This document shows positions 15,940 through 24,173 of a DNA stretch of 64,000 nucleotides, piece by piece; within the stretch, counting starts at the first letter, position 1, and each line of letters begins with the position of its first letter. Source of the DNA: JBAZKV01 sp964443545 (GTDB lineage Bacteria > Margulisbacteria > WOR-1 > JAKLHX01 > JBAZKV01); assembly GCA_964443545.1 (NCBI GenBank), contig CAYUCV010000001.1:14821-78820 (forward strand), given 5' to 3'. The notes beneath the pieces are model-generated. The model saw nothing but the letters and a program-made list of their open reading frames with translations, was not told the DNA's origin and did not search any database. The position numbers were made by a program, and so were the translations under genes.

Positions 15940-15968
15940 TTCAATATTAAAATCAAGGAGGAAACAAA

Positions 15969-17168
15969 ATGGCAAGAGAAAAGTTTGAAAGGAAAAAGCC
16001 CCACATCAATGTGGGAACTATCGGACATGTCGACCACGGGAAGACCACGCTGACGGCGGCCATCACAAAAATGATGGCTGCAAAAGGTCTTGCAAAAGCA
16101 AAAGCTTTTGACGAGATCGACAGCGCACCGGAGGAAAAGGCCAGAGGTATTACTATCGCCATTGCCCATGTGGAATATGAAACGGATAAAAGACATTATG
16201 CTCATATAGACTGCCCCGGACACGCCGACTATGTTAAGAACATGGTCATCGGAGCAGCCCAGATGGACGGGGCCATACTTGTGGTAAGCGCCGCCGACGG
16301 CCCCATGCCCCAGACAAGGGAGCATATACTTCTTGCCAAACAGGTCAACGTTCCTTCCATGGTCGTGTATCTGAACAAAGTGGACATGGTCGACGACAAG
16401 GAACTGGTGGAACTGGTGGAAGTGGAAACAAGGGAACTCCTGAAAAAATATGAATTTGACGGAGACAAAATACCGTTCGTCAAAGGTTCCGCGTTAAAGG
16501 CCCTTGAATGCGGCTGCGGAAAAGGCGACTGTCAGTGGTGCAAATCCATCTATGAACTGATGGATGCTCTTGATTCCTACATCCCCGACCCGAAGAGAGA
16601 TCTTGACAAGCCCTTCCTTATGCCGATAGAAGATGTCTTTACGATCACCGGCAGAGGCACTGTGGGAACAGGAAGGATAGGCAGAGGCAAGGTCAAGGTA
16701 GGAGATGAAGTCGAGATAATCGGGCTCGGAAGCCACAAAAAGAGCACTGTTACCGGGATTGAAATGTTCAGAAAAACCCTGGACGAAGGTCTGGCAGGGG
16801 ACAATGTAGGCATCCTTCTCAGGGGTATAGAAAAAGATGACATCCAGAGAGGAATGGTCCTTGCAAAGCCGGGCTCCATCAAACCGCACAAAAAGTTCGA
16901 AGCCCAGATATATGTTCTTACCAAGGAAGAAGGCGGACGCCATACTCCTTTCTTCCCAGGCTACAGGCCGCAGTTTTATGTTGGAACGACCGATGTTACC
17001 GGGGCTATCCAGCTTCCCGATAAAGTGGAGATGGTCATGCCGGGCGACAACATCGTCATGAAAGTGGAACTGATAACAGACATAGCCATAGAAGAGGGCC
17101 TGCGTTTTGCTATCAGGGAAGGCGGACACACGGTAGGGGCAGGCGTAGTTTCCAAAATAATTGAGTAG
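15969..17168 (+). CDS. tuf: Elongation factor Tu, with a four-cysteine insertion
   Basis: EF-Tu carries aminoacyl-tRNA to the ribosome as a GTPase. G-domain motifs are GHVDHGKTTL, DCPGHADY, NKVDMVD and GSALK; domains 2 and 3 follow with normal sequence up to GAGVVSKIIE. The 399 residues exceed the common 394 because of an insertion right after the SALK motif, in which Cys181, Cys183, Cys188 and Cys191 (CGCGKGDCQWC) replace the usual short acidic loop before ELMDALDSYIP. The spacing looks able to bind a metal or form disulfides. It is preceded by tRNA-Thr and a strong promoter and closed by its own terminator, so it is monocistronic. Confidence 0.97.
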   Translation: MAREKFERKKPHINVGTIGHVDHGKTTLTAAITKMMAAKGLAKAKAFDEIDSAPEEKARGITIAIAHVEYETDKRHYAHIDCPGHADYVKNMVIGAAQMDGAILVVSAADGPMPQTREHILLAKQVNVPSMVVYLNKVDMVDDKELVELVEVETRELLKKYEFDGDKIPFVKGSALKALECGCGKGDCQWCKSIYELMDALDSYIPDPKRDLDKPFLMPIEDVFTITGRGTVGTGRIGRGKVKVGDEVEIIGLGSHKKSTVTGIEMFRKTLDEGLAGDNVGILLRGIEKDDIQRGMVLAKPGSIKPHKKFEAQIYVLTKEEGGRHTPFFPGYRPQFYVGTTDVTGAIQLPDKVEMVMPGDNIVMKVELITDIAIEEGLRFAIREGGHTVGAGVVSKIIE

Positions 17169-17185
17169 GTCGTCTAACAGATGAT

Positions 17186-17216
17186 AAAAAAACCCCGGAG
17201 CAGTTCGGGGTTTTTT
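17186..17216 (+). terminator. Intrinsic terminator after tuf
   Basis: AAAAAACCCCG pairs with CGGGGTTTTTT around a GAGCAGTT loop, followed by ATTT. The A-rich left arm and U-rich right arm could make it bidirectional, but only the plus strand has a gene feeding it. Confidence 0.9.
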
Positions 17217-17239
17217 ATTTATATGGGAAATAGCAGGGC

Positions 17240-18604
17240 ATGAAGAAACATCCTCTCATAAAAGCAGCGTTGCTTGTCCTTATCATTGCTGCGGTCGTTT
17301 TTGGCGCCTACTTCGGCAATCGGCTCTATATGGAAGAAAGGATCAATCAAGGCTTCTTTATCGGGAAGGTCCCTGTAGGCGGTCTTACCAGGCAGGAGGC
17401 TGTCCTGAGGCTGTCCACCTTTGAGGCTGACGAGATACTGGACAGGCTTCCCGCTCTTGTTCTTGAAGAGGACAGGCGCCAGATAAGATATGAGTTCAAG
17501 CCGTCGCAGGCCGGGCTGGTGCTGCTTCCGGAAGAATCCGTGGACAGGGTTATGCAAATCTCTCAGAGAGAGGGCTATCTGGGCAGGCTTTCTTACGGGC
17601 TTGGCAGGAAAAGGAGCGAGGTCCCTCCTGTAATGAAGGTGGCAAATGAGCTGCATTTAAAGGCCCTTGTTGCCCAGGTGTCCGCTTATGTGGACCGGGG
17701 CGTGGAAAACGCGAAGTTCTTGGTAGAGAAGGACCCGTCGGGCAGGACCAGGGTCTCCATAAAACCGCATACTACAGGAAGACAGCTAAAAAGAGAAGAG
17801 ACCAGATTGTTGCTCAAGAGTTCTCTCGAAAAAGGGGCCGGGGAATCCGCGATAGTGCTCGACCTTAGGCATCCCATGATAAGTGAGGAGATGCTGCGCA
17901 GCATACCAAGCCCGGAGGTCATCGGAAGTTACACGACCTACTACGGGACACATGATTCCCCCAACAGGATCTCCAATATCTATCTGGTCTCGTCCTTTGT
18001 CGATAATACCTTTCTGGCCTCCGGAGAGGTCTTTTCTCTCCTTCCTCTTATCGGTGAATTCACCGGAGAAAGAGGATTCAAGGAGGCTTATGTCATCATA
18101 GGTGAAGAACTTGTCCCGGAATACGGGGGAGGGGCTTGCCAGATTGCGACCACTCTCTATAACAGCGCCCTCATGGCGGACCTTGAGATAGTAAACAGAA
18201 GGAACCACGGCATGTATTTTTCCATCTACCCTCTGGGAAGGGACGCTACGATCTATCCTCCTTCCACGGACCTAAAGCTCAGGAACAATACCGGGCATCC
18301 TGTCGTGATACAGGCTGTTCCTTTCAAGAAAGGGCTGACCTTCAGGATCATAGGGGCTCCCTCGGGCAAGACAGTTTCCTTTTCTCCTGCGTCAATAAGA
18401 TACAGATATGAGACAGCTGCAACAAAAGATCCGACTTCTGAAGTTCGTGAGGAAAAACTGGTGCCCACAGGAGCGTTCTGGACCACGGTGACAAGGACCG
18501 TCAAGAAGAACGGGGCGCCAATAAAGAAGGAGACCATCAAGAGCTACTACAAACTTCACGGCGACAAAAAGAAAGTGAAAATAAGAAGACGGGAGCCAAG
18601 ATGA
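17240..18604 (+). CDS. VanW-family protein with peptidoglycan-binding-like domain
   Basis: The 454-residue protein has an N-terminal membrane anchor (LIKAALLVLIIAAVVFGAYFG) and an extracytoplasmic part. Residues about 40-215 resemble the PG_binding_4 (YoaR-type) region with FIGKVPVGGLTRQEA. The VanW domain follows, marked by GEVFSLLPLIGEFTGERGF, EYGGGACQIATTLYNSALMADLEIVNRRNH and GRDATIYPPSTDLKLRNNT. VanW proteins accompany vancomycin-resistance clusters but are widespread in envelopes; their activity is unknown. No resistance genes lie nearby. The start follows AGCAGGGC. It precedes hisC by 24 bp, although hisC has its own -10 box. Confidence 0.9.
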   Translation: MKKHPLIKAALLVLIIAAVVFGAYFGNRLYMEERINQGFFIGKVPVGGLTRQEAVLRLSTFEADEILDRLPALVLEEDRRQIRYEFKPSQAGLVLLPEESVDRVMQISQREGYLGRLSYGLGRKRSEVPPVMKVANELHLKALVAQVSAYVDRGVENAKFLVEKDPSGRTRVSIKPHTTGRQLKREETRLLLKSSLEKGAGESAIVLDLRHPMISEEMLRSIPSPEVIGSYTTYYGTHDSPNRISNIYLVSSFVDNTFLASGEVFSLLPLIGEFTGERGFKEAYVIIGEELVPEYGGGACQIATTLYNSALMADLEIVNRRNHGMYFSIYPLGRDATIYPPSTDLKLRNNTGHPVVIQAVPFKKGLTFRIIGAPSGKTVSFSPASIRYRYETAATKDPTSEVREEKLVPTGAFWTTVTRTVKKNGAPIKKETIKSYYKLHGDKKKVKIRRREPR

Positions 18605-18609
18605 GGATG

Positions 18610-18618
18610 TGATATAAT
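18610..18618 (+). promoter_or_regulatory. Extended -10 promoter of hisC (TGA-TATAAT)
   Basis: TGA-TATAAT ends 9 nt before the hisC ATG at 18628. There is no Shine-Dalgarno sequence in the pyrimidine-rich gap, which fits a leaderless or near-leaderless transcript. Confidence 0.45.
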
Positions 18619-18627
18619 CTTTTTGTC

Positions 18628-19713
18628 ATGAGCCAGCTGGCAAGAGACTGCCTGAAGAACCTTTCAAAATATATCCCCGGCAAACAGGAAGAGGATGTCA
18701 AAGAAGAATTTGGCTTAAGCAGTGTGATCAAGCTTGCCTCAAACGAAAACCCCCTCGGCCCCAGCCCCAGGGCTTTAAGGGCAGCTAAAAAGGCTCTCAA
18801 AGAGTCCTCAAAATATCCCGACCAGCACCATGTTCCTCTAAGAAGCGCGCTTGCAGTCAAATTCGGGCTTTCTCCGGACAACTTTGTGGTGGGCAACGGC
18901 TCGGATGAAATAATGCTTTTGATAGCGCAGGCATTTCTCAGCTCCGGTCAGGAAGTTATTTTGTCCAGAAATACATTCAGTGTTTACGAATTTGTTGCCA
19001 AACTTATGGACGGCCGGCTGCTTCATGTAGACTTAAAAGACCATGCTTGCGATATTGACGGATTTATAGAAAAGATCAATCCTAAAACAAAGCTGGTATT
19101 TCTATGCAACCCCAACAATCCAACCGGAACGATAGTAGCCACAGGAAAGATAGAAAATCTATTGTCTAAAGCCTCTAAAGACACAGTAGTGGTCGTTGAC
19201 GAGGCTTACGGCGACTATTGCGAGAGAGAAGAATTTACTTCTGCTGCCACATTGATAGGCAAATATGATAATCTGATCGTTCTTAAGACCTTTTCAAAAA
19301 TATACGGGCTTGCCGCGTTGCGCGTGGGGTACGGAGTTGCCAGCAGAAAACTGATAGAGTGCCTTAACCTGGTCAAAATGCCGTTCAATGTGAACCGGAC
19401 AGGCCAGATCGCCGCACTGGCAGCGCTTGACGACGCGGAATTCGTCAAAAAAAGCATTAAGAACAATTCCCTGGGCAAAAAATACCTGTATAAAGAACTG
19501 TCCAAACTGGGGCTCAGCTTTCTAAAGACCCAGGCAAATTTTATTTATATAGATCTCAAAAGGAGTGCAGAAGAGGTCTTTGTCAAACTGATGCAGCGGG
19601 GGATAATAATAAGGCCTCTAAACTCGTTCGGCCTTCCCATGGCGATAAGGGTCACCATAGGCAAGCCTTTTCAGAATAAAGAATTCATTAAGTCTTTAAA
19701 GGAAATACTGTAG
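18628..19713 (+). CDS. hisC: Histidinol-phosphate aminotransferase HisC
   Basis: HisC converts imidazole acetol phosphate to histidinol phosphate with PLP. Family motifs are IKLASNENPLGPSPRAL at the N-terminus, VVGNGSDEIM, FLCNPNNPTGT, VVVDEAYGDY and the PLP lysine in KTFSKIYGLAALRVGYG. The 361 residues are normal. HisC homologues can also act on aromatic amino acids, so the role may be broader. It heads a run with glycine-cleavage genes (1 bp gap to gcvT), while hisD lies about 10 kb away. Confidence 0.93.
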   Translation: MSQLARDCLKNLSKYIPGKQEEDVKEEFGLSSVIKLASNENPLGPSPRALRAAKKALKESSKYPDQHHVPLRSALAVKFGLSPDNFVVGNGSDEIMLLIAQAFLSSGQEVILSRNTFSVYEFVAKLMDGRLLHVDLKDHACDIDGFIEKINPKTKLVFLCNPNNPTGTIVATGKIENLLSKASKDTVVVVDEAYGDYCEREEFTSAATLIGKYDNLIVLKTFSKIYGLAALRVGYGVASRKLIECLNLVKMPFNVNRTGQIAALAALDDAEFVKKSIKNNSLGKKYLYKELSKLGLSFLKTQANFIYIDLKRSAEEVFVKLMQRGIIIRPLNSFGLPMAIRVTIGKPFQNKEFIKSLKEIL

Positions 19714-19714
19714 G

Positions 19715-20785
19715 ATGCCCGAGCCAAAGATAACAGCGCTTTACGAAGCGCACTTAAGGCTTGGGGCCAAAATTGTGGACTTTGCCTCATGGCTGATGCC
19801 GGTACAGTATACGGGCATAATCGAAGAGCACAACTCCACCAGACAGGGCTGCGGGCTTTTTGACATCGGACATATGGGGCAGATAAAGACCGATGACTTT
19901 GATACTCTTCAGAGGCTTACATCCAATGACCTTGCCAAATTAAAGGATAACCGCGCCCAGTATTCTTTTGTCCTGAACGAAAAGGGAGGCATCCTTGATG
20001 ACATTCTTGTCTATAGGACCGGAAAAGAATTTCTGGTCATAGCGAATGCCTCGAACGCGCAAAAGGTGTTTTCACATTTTTGCGACAGTTCAAAAAAATT
20101 CCGCCTTCTCTACGATTCAAATACTGCCGTTGCTATCCAGGGGCCGAAAGCCGCTTCGATGGTCCAAAGGATGACAAAAACGGATATTTCTTCTTTTAGG
20201 CACAGGGATTGCGGGCCGATGGAGCTCTTGGGCGTGAGGGTTTTTGCATCAAGGTCCGGGTATACCGGAGAGGACGGCTTCGAATTCTTTTTTGACAGAT
20301 CTTACGCCGAACGTTTGTGGGAAGGATTTCTTTCTGAAGGCGCCAAGGCCTGTGGTCTGGGGGCCCGGGACAGCCTGCGGCTTGAAGCAGGGCTTCCCCT
20401 GTACGGGCATGAACTTGATGAGAACACCACTCCTCTTGAGGCAGGCCTCTCTTTTGCCGTTGACCTTGGAAAAAGCGAATTTACCGGGAAAAAAGCTCTG
20501 GAGGAGCAGAGGGCCTCGGGCATAAATAAAACGCTCTCCGGATTTGAAGTGCTGGACAAGGCTATAGCCAGACAGGGATGCGTTTTGTTCTCGGAAGGAA
20601 AAAAAATTGGCAGTGTTACCTCCGGCACATTTTCCCCTACGCTGAAAAAGCCGCTCTTTATGGGATATGTCGAGCCGGGCTCTCTTTTACCGGATGGAAA
20701 AGTGTCCGTTCAGATCAGAGGCAAACTTTATCCCGCAAAAAAGGTCAAACTGCCGTTCTACAGAAGATGTGATAAAATTGATTAG
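19715..20785 (+). CDS. gcvT: Aminomethyltransferase GcvT (glycine cleavage T protein)
   Basis: GcvT takes the aminomethyl group from lipoylated GcvH, releases ammonia and makes 5,10-methylenetetrahydrofolate. Visible landmarks are ALYEAHLRLGAKIVDFASWLMPVQY at the N-terminus, the GLFDIGHMGQ motif with the folate-site region, RSGYTGEDGFEFFF and LGARDSLRLEAGLPLYGHEL. The 356 residues are standard. It directly follows hisC and precedes gcvH by 26 bp. Confidence 0.95.
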   Translation: MPEPKITALYEAHLRLGAKIVDFASWLMPVQYTGIIEEHNSTRQGCGLFDIGHMGQIKTDDFDTLQRLTSNDLAKLKDNRAQYSFVLNEKGGILDDILVYRTGKEFLVIANASNAQKVFSHFCDSSKKFRLLYDSNTAVAIQGPKAASMVQRMTKTDISSFRHRDCGPMELLGVRVFASRSGYTGEDGFEFFFDRSYAERLWEGFLSEGAKACGLGARDSLRLEAGLPLYGHELDENTTPLEAGLSFAVDLGKSEFTGKKALEEQRASGINKTLSGFEVLDKAIARQGCVLFSEGKKIGSVTSGTFSPTLKKPLFMGYVEPGSLLPDGKVSVQIRGKLYPAKKVKLPFYRRCDKID

Positions 20786-20811
20786 CAAGGTAAGTTGCGG
20801 GAGGTAAAAAC

Positions 20812-21195
20812 TTGAAACCGGAAGAATTAAAATATACCAAAGAGCACGAATGGATAGCGCCTGACGGAACCGTCGGAGTCAGCGACTATGCGCAAAAAGA
20901 ACTTGGAGATGTGGTTTTTGTCGAGCTGCCGGAGGCGGGCAAAGCGCTTGAGGCCGGACAGGAGCTCTGTGTTCTGGAATCGGTAAAGGCCGTGTCAAGC
21001 GTTTACAGTCCTGTATCAGGAAGCGTTATGGAAGTCAATGCCGCCCTGTCCTCGTCTCCGGAACTGGTTAACCGTGAACCTTACGGAAGCGGTTGGATCG
21101 CAAAATTGAAGATCAAAGAAGCCTCTCAGCTTGAAAGCCTACTAGACCCGGCATCGTACCAGAAGTACTTAGATGAGCTACATCCCAAACACTGA
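20812..21195 (+). CDS. gcvH: Glycine cleavage system H protein
   Basis: GcvH is the lipoylated shuttle of the glycine cleavage system. The lipoyl lysine sits in LCVLESVKAVSSVYSPVSG at about residue 63; the N-terminal KYTKEHEWIAPDGTVGVSDYAQKELGDVVFVELP is standard. The TTG start at 20812 is supported by GGGAGGT 7 nt upstream. The 127 residues are normal. It overlaps gcvPA by 23 bp. Confidence 0.96.
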   Translation: MKPEELKYTKEHEWIAPDGTVGVSDYAQKELGDVVFVELPEAGKALEAGQELCVLESVKAVSSVYSPVSGSVMEVNAALSSSPELVNREPYGSGWIAKLKIKEASQLESLLDPASYQKYLDELHPKH

Positions 21196-22507
21196 CGCCG
21201 ACAGAGAGTCCATGCTTAAGGCCTGTAAGGCGGGCTGTGTCGAAGAACTGTTTTGTGATGTGCCGCAGCCGCTTAAGAACCCGCAAGTTGATATCCCGCA
21301 GGCTCTTTGTGAGATGGACCTTGCAAGAGAGCTGAGATCGCTTAGCGGCAGCAACAAGCCGGTTTCAAAAAAACCGAGTTTTCTGGGAGCGGGAGCCTAT
21401 AACCACTATATCCCGTCCGTTGTAAAGCATATTGTTTCCAGGTCCGAATTCTACACGGCCTATACGCCTTACCAGCCCGAAATAAGCCAGGGTATACTGC
21501 AGGCGATCTATGAATACCAGACCATGATATGCCGGCTTACGGGGATGGATGCGGCTAACGCTTCTATGTATGATGCTTCGACCGCAATGGCAGAAGCTGC
21601 GCTGCTTTCCTCTTCGTACACAAAGAAGAAAGAAGTGGTAGTTTCTTCAACGGTCAATCCATTTTACCGCCGGGTGCTCTCCACATATGCTTCGGGGGCC
21701 GGACTAAAGCTCAGAGAGGCCCCTTTTGAGCGCGGGGCCACCGATCTTTCCGCTGCAAAAGAAATGATAAGCGAGAATACCGCCTGTGTGATCGTCCAGC
21801 AGCCGAATTTTTTCGGCTGTCTTGAAGAAGTATTTGACCTTTCAAAAGCAGTTCATGACAAAGGCGCTCTTTTTGTGGCTTGTGCGGATCCCATTTCCCT
21901 TGCGGTGTTGAACAGCCCGTCGGAATACGGCGCGGACATTGTGGTGGGCGAAGGACAGCCGCTCGGCAACCCTTTGAATTTCGGGGGCCCTTATCTTGGT
22001 ATCTTTGCCGTCAAGAAGCAGTATCTAAGGTATATGCCCGGCCGCGTTGTCGGAAAAACCCAGGACTCGTCCGGAAAGCCGGGCTATGTGCTGACACTGC
22101 AGACCAGGGAACAGCATATAAGAAGAGAGAAGGCCACCTCCAATATCTGCAGCAACGAGGCTCTCTGTGCTCTTGCTGCGTGCGTTTATATGTCCTCAAA
22201 AGGGGACAGCGGCCTGCTTGAAGTTGCACAAGCCTGCATCAAGAATGCAGAAGACCTTAAACGCAGGATCTCATCCGTAAAAGGGTTCTCCCTTGCTTTT
22301 GACAGGCCCGCTTTTAAAGAATTCGTGATAAAAACACCAAAACCCGCACGGGATATAAATGAACTTCTTTCGGAAAAGGGTATAACGGGAGGGCTTGCCC
22401 TGGAAGACCTGTATCCGGGACTAAAGGACCACATGCTTTTCTGCGTCACGGAGATGAATACAGAAGAAGAGCTCGAAATGCTCACTTCCGCTCTAAAAAA
22501 TGCATGA
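21173..22507 (+). CDS. gcvPA: Glycine dehydrogenase (decarboxylating) subunit 1, GcvPA
   Basis: This is the first half of a two-subunit P protein. Motifs are SFLGAGAYNHYIPSVV, YTPYQPEISQGILQAIYEYQTMICRLTGMDAANASMYD and the glycine-rich GEGQPLGNPLNFGGPYLGIFAV. The PLP lysine belongs to subunit 2 (GcvPB), which is not the next gene and is absent from this window. The 444 residues are normal for subunit 1. It overlaps gcvH by 23 bp and the UPF0280 gene by 8 bp, so the cluster is translated as a unit. Confidence 0.94.
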   Translation: MSYIPNTDADRESMLKACKAGCVEELFCDVPQPLKNPQVDIPQALCEMDLARELRSLSGSNKPVSKKPSFLGAGAYNHYIPSVVKHIVSRSEFYTAYTPYQPEISQGILQAIYEYQTMICRLTGMDAANASMYDASTAMAEAALLSSSYTKKKEVVVSSTVNPFYRRVLSTYASGAGLKLREAPFERGATDLSAAKEMISENTACVIVQQPNFFGCLEEVFDLSKAVHDKGALFVACADPISLAVLNSPSEYGADIVVGEGQPLGNPLNFGGPYLGIFAVKKQYLRYMPGRVVGKTQDSSGKPGYVLTLQTREQHIRREKATSNICSNEALCALAACVYMSSKGDSGLLEVAQACIKNAEDLKRRISSVKGFSLAFDRPAFKEFVIKTPKPARDINELLSEKGITGGLALEDLYPGLKDHMLFCVTEMNTEEELEMLTSALKNA

Positions 22508-23222
22508 GCCAAGGACATACCGCTCGCTGGTAAAAACCGGGGACCTGGTTTCTTTTGAAGTCGTTGAGGCCGAAACAGACCTTCTTATCTGCGCCGACAG
22601 GGACCTTGCCCCAAAAGCAAAAGAACTTGTGAAAAAAGCCCGGATAGAGCTTACAAAATACATTGTCAAGCACCCTAATTTTGAAAAGAGCTTTGTTCCG
22701 CTGCCTTCGGACATTGGAGCTCCCGGTATCGTTTCTGAGATGCTCAAGTATTCAAAAAGGGCAGGGGTAGGGCCTATGGCTTCCGTTGCCGGGGCAGTGG
22801 CAGAATATGTGGGAAAAAGGCTCCTGAAATATTCTAAGCAGGTGATAGTCGAGAACGGGGGCGACATCTACATGAGGACCTCACTAAGCAGAAGAGTGTC
22901 TGTTTTTTCCGGGAGTTCGCCTTTTTCCGGCAGGGTGGCGCTGGAGATTAGCCCCGAAGATACTCCGATAGGCATCTGCACTTCTTCCGGGACCGTGGGG
23001 CATTCGCTCAGTTTTGGCAGCGCGGATGCGGTGGCTGTATGTGCAAGGTCAGCGGCTCTTGCCGATGCGGCCGCAACAGCCATTGGGAACGCTGTAAAAA
23101 CGGGGAAAGATCTCGAAGAGGGGCTCCTGGCCGCTAAAAAGATCAAAGGGCTTTCCGGGGTCCTGATCATCAAAGGGGATAAAATGGGGATCTGGGGCAA
23201 ACTAAAGCTGCTTGGCATATGA
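22500..23222 (+). CDS. UPF0280 family protein
   Basis: The 240-residue protein matches UPF0280, a family of unknown function distantly similar to ApbE-type flavinyltransferases. Typical parts are YRSLVKTGDLVSFEVVEAETDLLI near the start, GVGPMASVAGAVAEYVGK in the centre, VIVENGGDIYMR, and GICTSSGTVGHSLSFGSADAVAVCA, which carries the small-residue loop of the family. No signal peptide or membrane segment is seen. It overlaps gcvPA by 8 bp, in the place where gcvPB would be expected. A role in the glycine cleavage system is not established. Confidence 0.88.
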   Translation: MHEPRTYRSLVKTGDLVSFEVVEAETDLLICADRDLAPKAKELVKKARIELTKYIVKHPNFEKSFVPLPSDIGAPGIVSEMLKYSKRAGVGPMASVAGAVAEYVGKRLLKYSKQVIVENGGDIYMRTSLSRRVSVFSGSSPFSGRVALEISPEDTPIGICTSSGTVGHSLSFGSADAVAVCARSAALADAAATAIGNAVKTGKDLEEGLLAAKKIKGLSGVLIIKGDKMGIWGKLKLLGI

Positions 23223-23232
23223 TCTTGCGGTA

Positions 23233-23262
23233 TTGACAAACCGCTGCATTTAGAGTTAGCAT
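23233..23262 (+). promoter_or_regulatory. Promoter TTGACA-18-TAGCAT before the beta-barrel gene
   Basis: A perfect TTGACA at 23233-23238 is followed after 18 bp by TAGCAT at 23257-23262 (4 of 6). A leader of about 30 nt contains AAAGGTGG before the ATG at 23300. Confidence 0.5.
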
Positions 23263-23299
23263 AAATCAAGTTTTGTTGTATCTGAAAGGTGGTGAAAGA

Positions 23300-24073
23300 A
23301 TGAAAAAGACATTGGCGGTAATTTTGACGGTAGCATTTGCCTTGACGGTCGCAGCTTCCTCCTTTGCCAGGACCATCGAAGAAGAAAGACAGGCCGTAAG
23401 GAACTATCTTAAGGTGGTAGATGCCAAGATAATCAAGTTCAGAAAACAAGGCAACACCAAGAAGATGAAGCAGATGCAGAATGAAAAAAAGGCGACTTTG
23501 CGAAGGTGGGAAGCGCTAAAGGCCAAGATGGAAAAGGAAGCGGAGACCGCTGCTCCATGGGTCCCGCCTGCGCCAAAACCGGTCGCTCCCGCTGCAGAGG
23601 CAACCAAAACAGCTGCTCCATCCAAAAGCACGGGCCTGTCTCTCGGAGTAAAATTTGGGCTATCCGGCGGAGCCACAGGAATGATCGTAGATCTCGACTA
23701 CTCTGTCTCAAAATTTATCCCGGGCACTAAGATCAGGGTTGGCGGCGATTATCTTACGGGCACAAATCCCAACGGAAATGACAGTTATAAGATATCAAAC
23801 CTCAGGCTGGGACTTGTATATGCCCTGGATATGCTTAAATCCGAGGATATGCCTATCGACTGGTATGTCACCGGTTCTTTCCTTTACCCGTGGAAAGTGA
23901 ATGCAGGCCGGGCAGGTTCTTGGGGCATAGAGGCAGCCTTTGGGGGGAACTATGTGGTAGAGGATTTCGGCTGTATCTACGGTGAAATAGGTTATGCGGG
24001 CATAAAATACACATCATCACAGCCGGCACTGAAAGCCATGTCGGCAGCGGTGGGATACAGTTATCTATTCTGA
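23300..24073 (+). CDS. Probable outer-membrane beta-barrel protein with N-terminal coiled coil
   Basis: I do not recognise a named family. A Sec signal peptide (KKTLAVILTVAFALTVAASSFA) is followed by a charged helical stretch (residues about 25-75, many Lys and Glu), a Pro/Ala-rich linker (WVPPAPKPVAPAAEATKTAAP), and about 160 residues of alternating polar and hydrophobic strands rich in Gly and Tyr. The chain ends in YSYLF; a terminal Phe is the usual recognition signal for beta-barrel assembly. ATG 23300 is chosen because the signal peptide starts there and AAAGGTGG precedes it. It has its own promoter and terminator. Confidence 0.65.
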   Translation: MKKTLAVILTVAFALTVAASSFARTIEEERQAVRNYLKVVDAKIIKFRKQGNTKKMKQMQNEKKATLRRWEALKAKMEKEAETAAPWVPPAPKPVAPAAEATKTAAPSKSTGLSLGVKFGLSGGATGMIVDLDYSVSKFIPGTKIRVGGDYLTGTNPNGNDSYKISNLRLGLVYALDMLKSEDMPIDWYVTGSFLYPWKVNAGRAGSWGIEAAFGGNYVVEDFGCIYGEIGYAGIKYTSSQPALKAMSAAVGYSYLF

Positions 24074-24097
24074 CCGGATAATGCTTTAGTTCTATTT

Positions 24098-24126
24098 AAG
24101 CCCCCGCAAGTTCGGGGGCTTTTTCT
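24098..24126 (+). terminator. Intrinsic terminator after the beta-barrel gene
   Basis: AGCCCCCG pairs with CGGGGGCT around a CAAGTT loop, followed by TTTTCTTT. It lies about 25 bp after the stop codon. Confidence 0.9.
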
Positions 24127-24129
24127 TTA

Positions 24130-24158
24130 TTGAAATGGCCTGTCCGGTGTGTTATCAT
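24130..24158 (+). promoter_or_regulatory. Promoter TTGAAA-17-TATCAT of the M23 hydrolase gene
   Basis: TTGAAA (5 of 6) and TATCAT (5 of 6) are separated by 17 bp directly after the preceding terminator. The expected start near 24165 lies downstream of the ATG at 24135, so the ATG at 24174 must be the real start, with a leader of roughly 9 nt and no Shine-Dalgarno sequence. Confidence 0.55.
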
Positions 24159-24173
24159 CTTAAAAAATCCCTA

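Noticed and set aside
19600..20811. Glycine riboswitch before gcvT or gcvH
   Set aside because: gcvT starts 1 bp after hisC, and only 26 bp separate gcvT and gcvH, too short for an aptamer.
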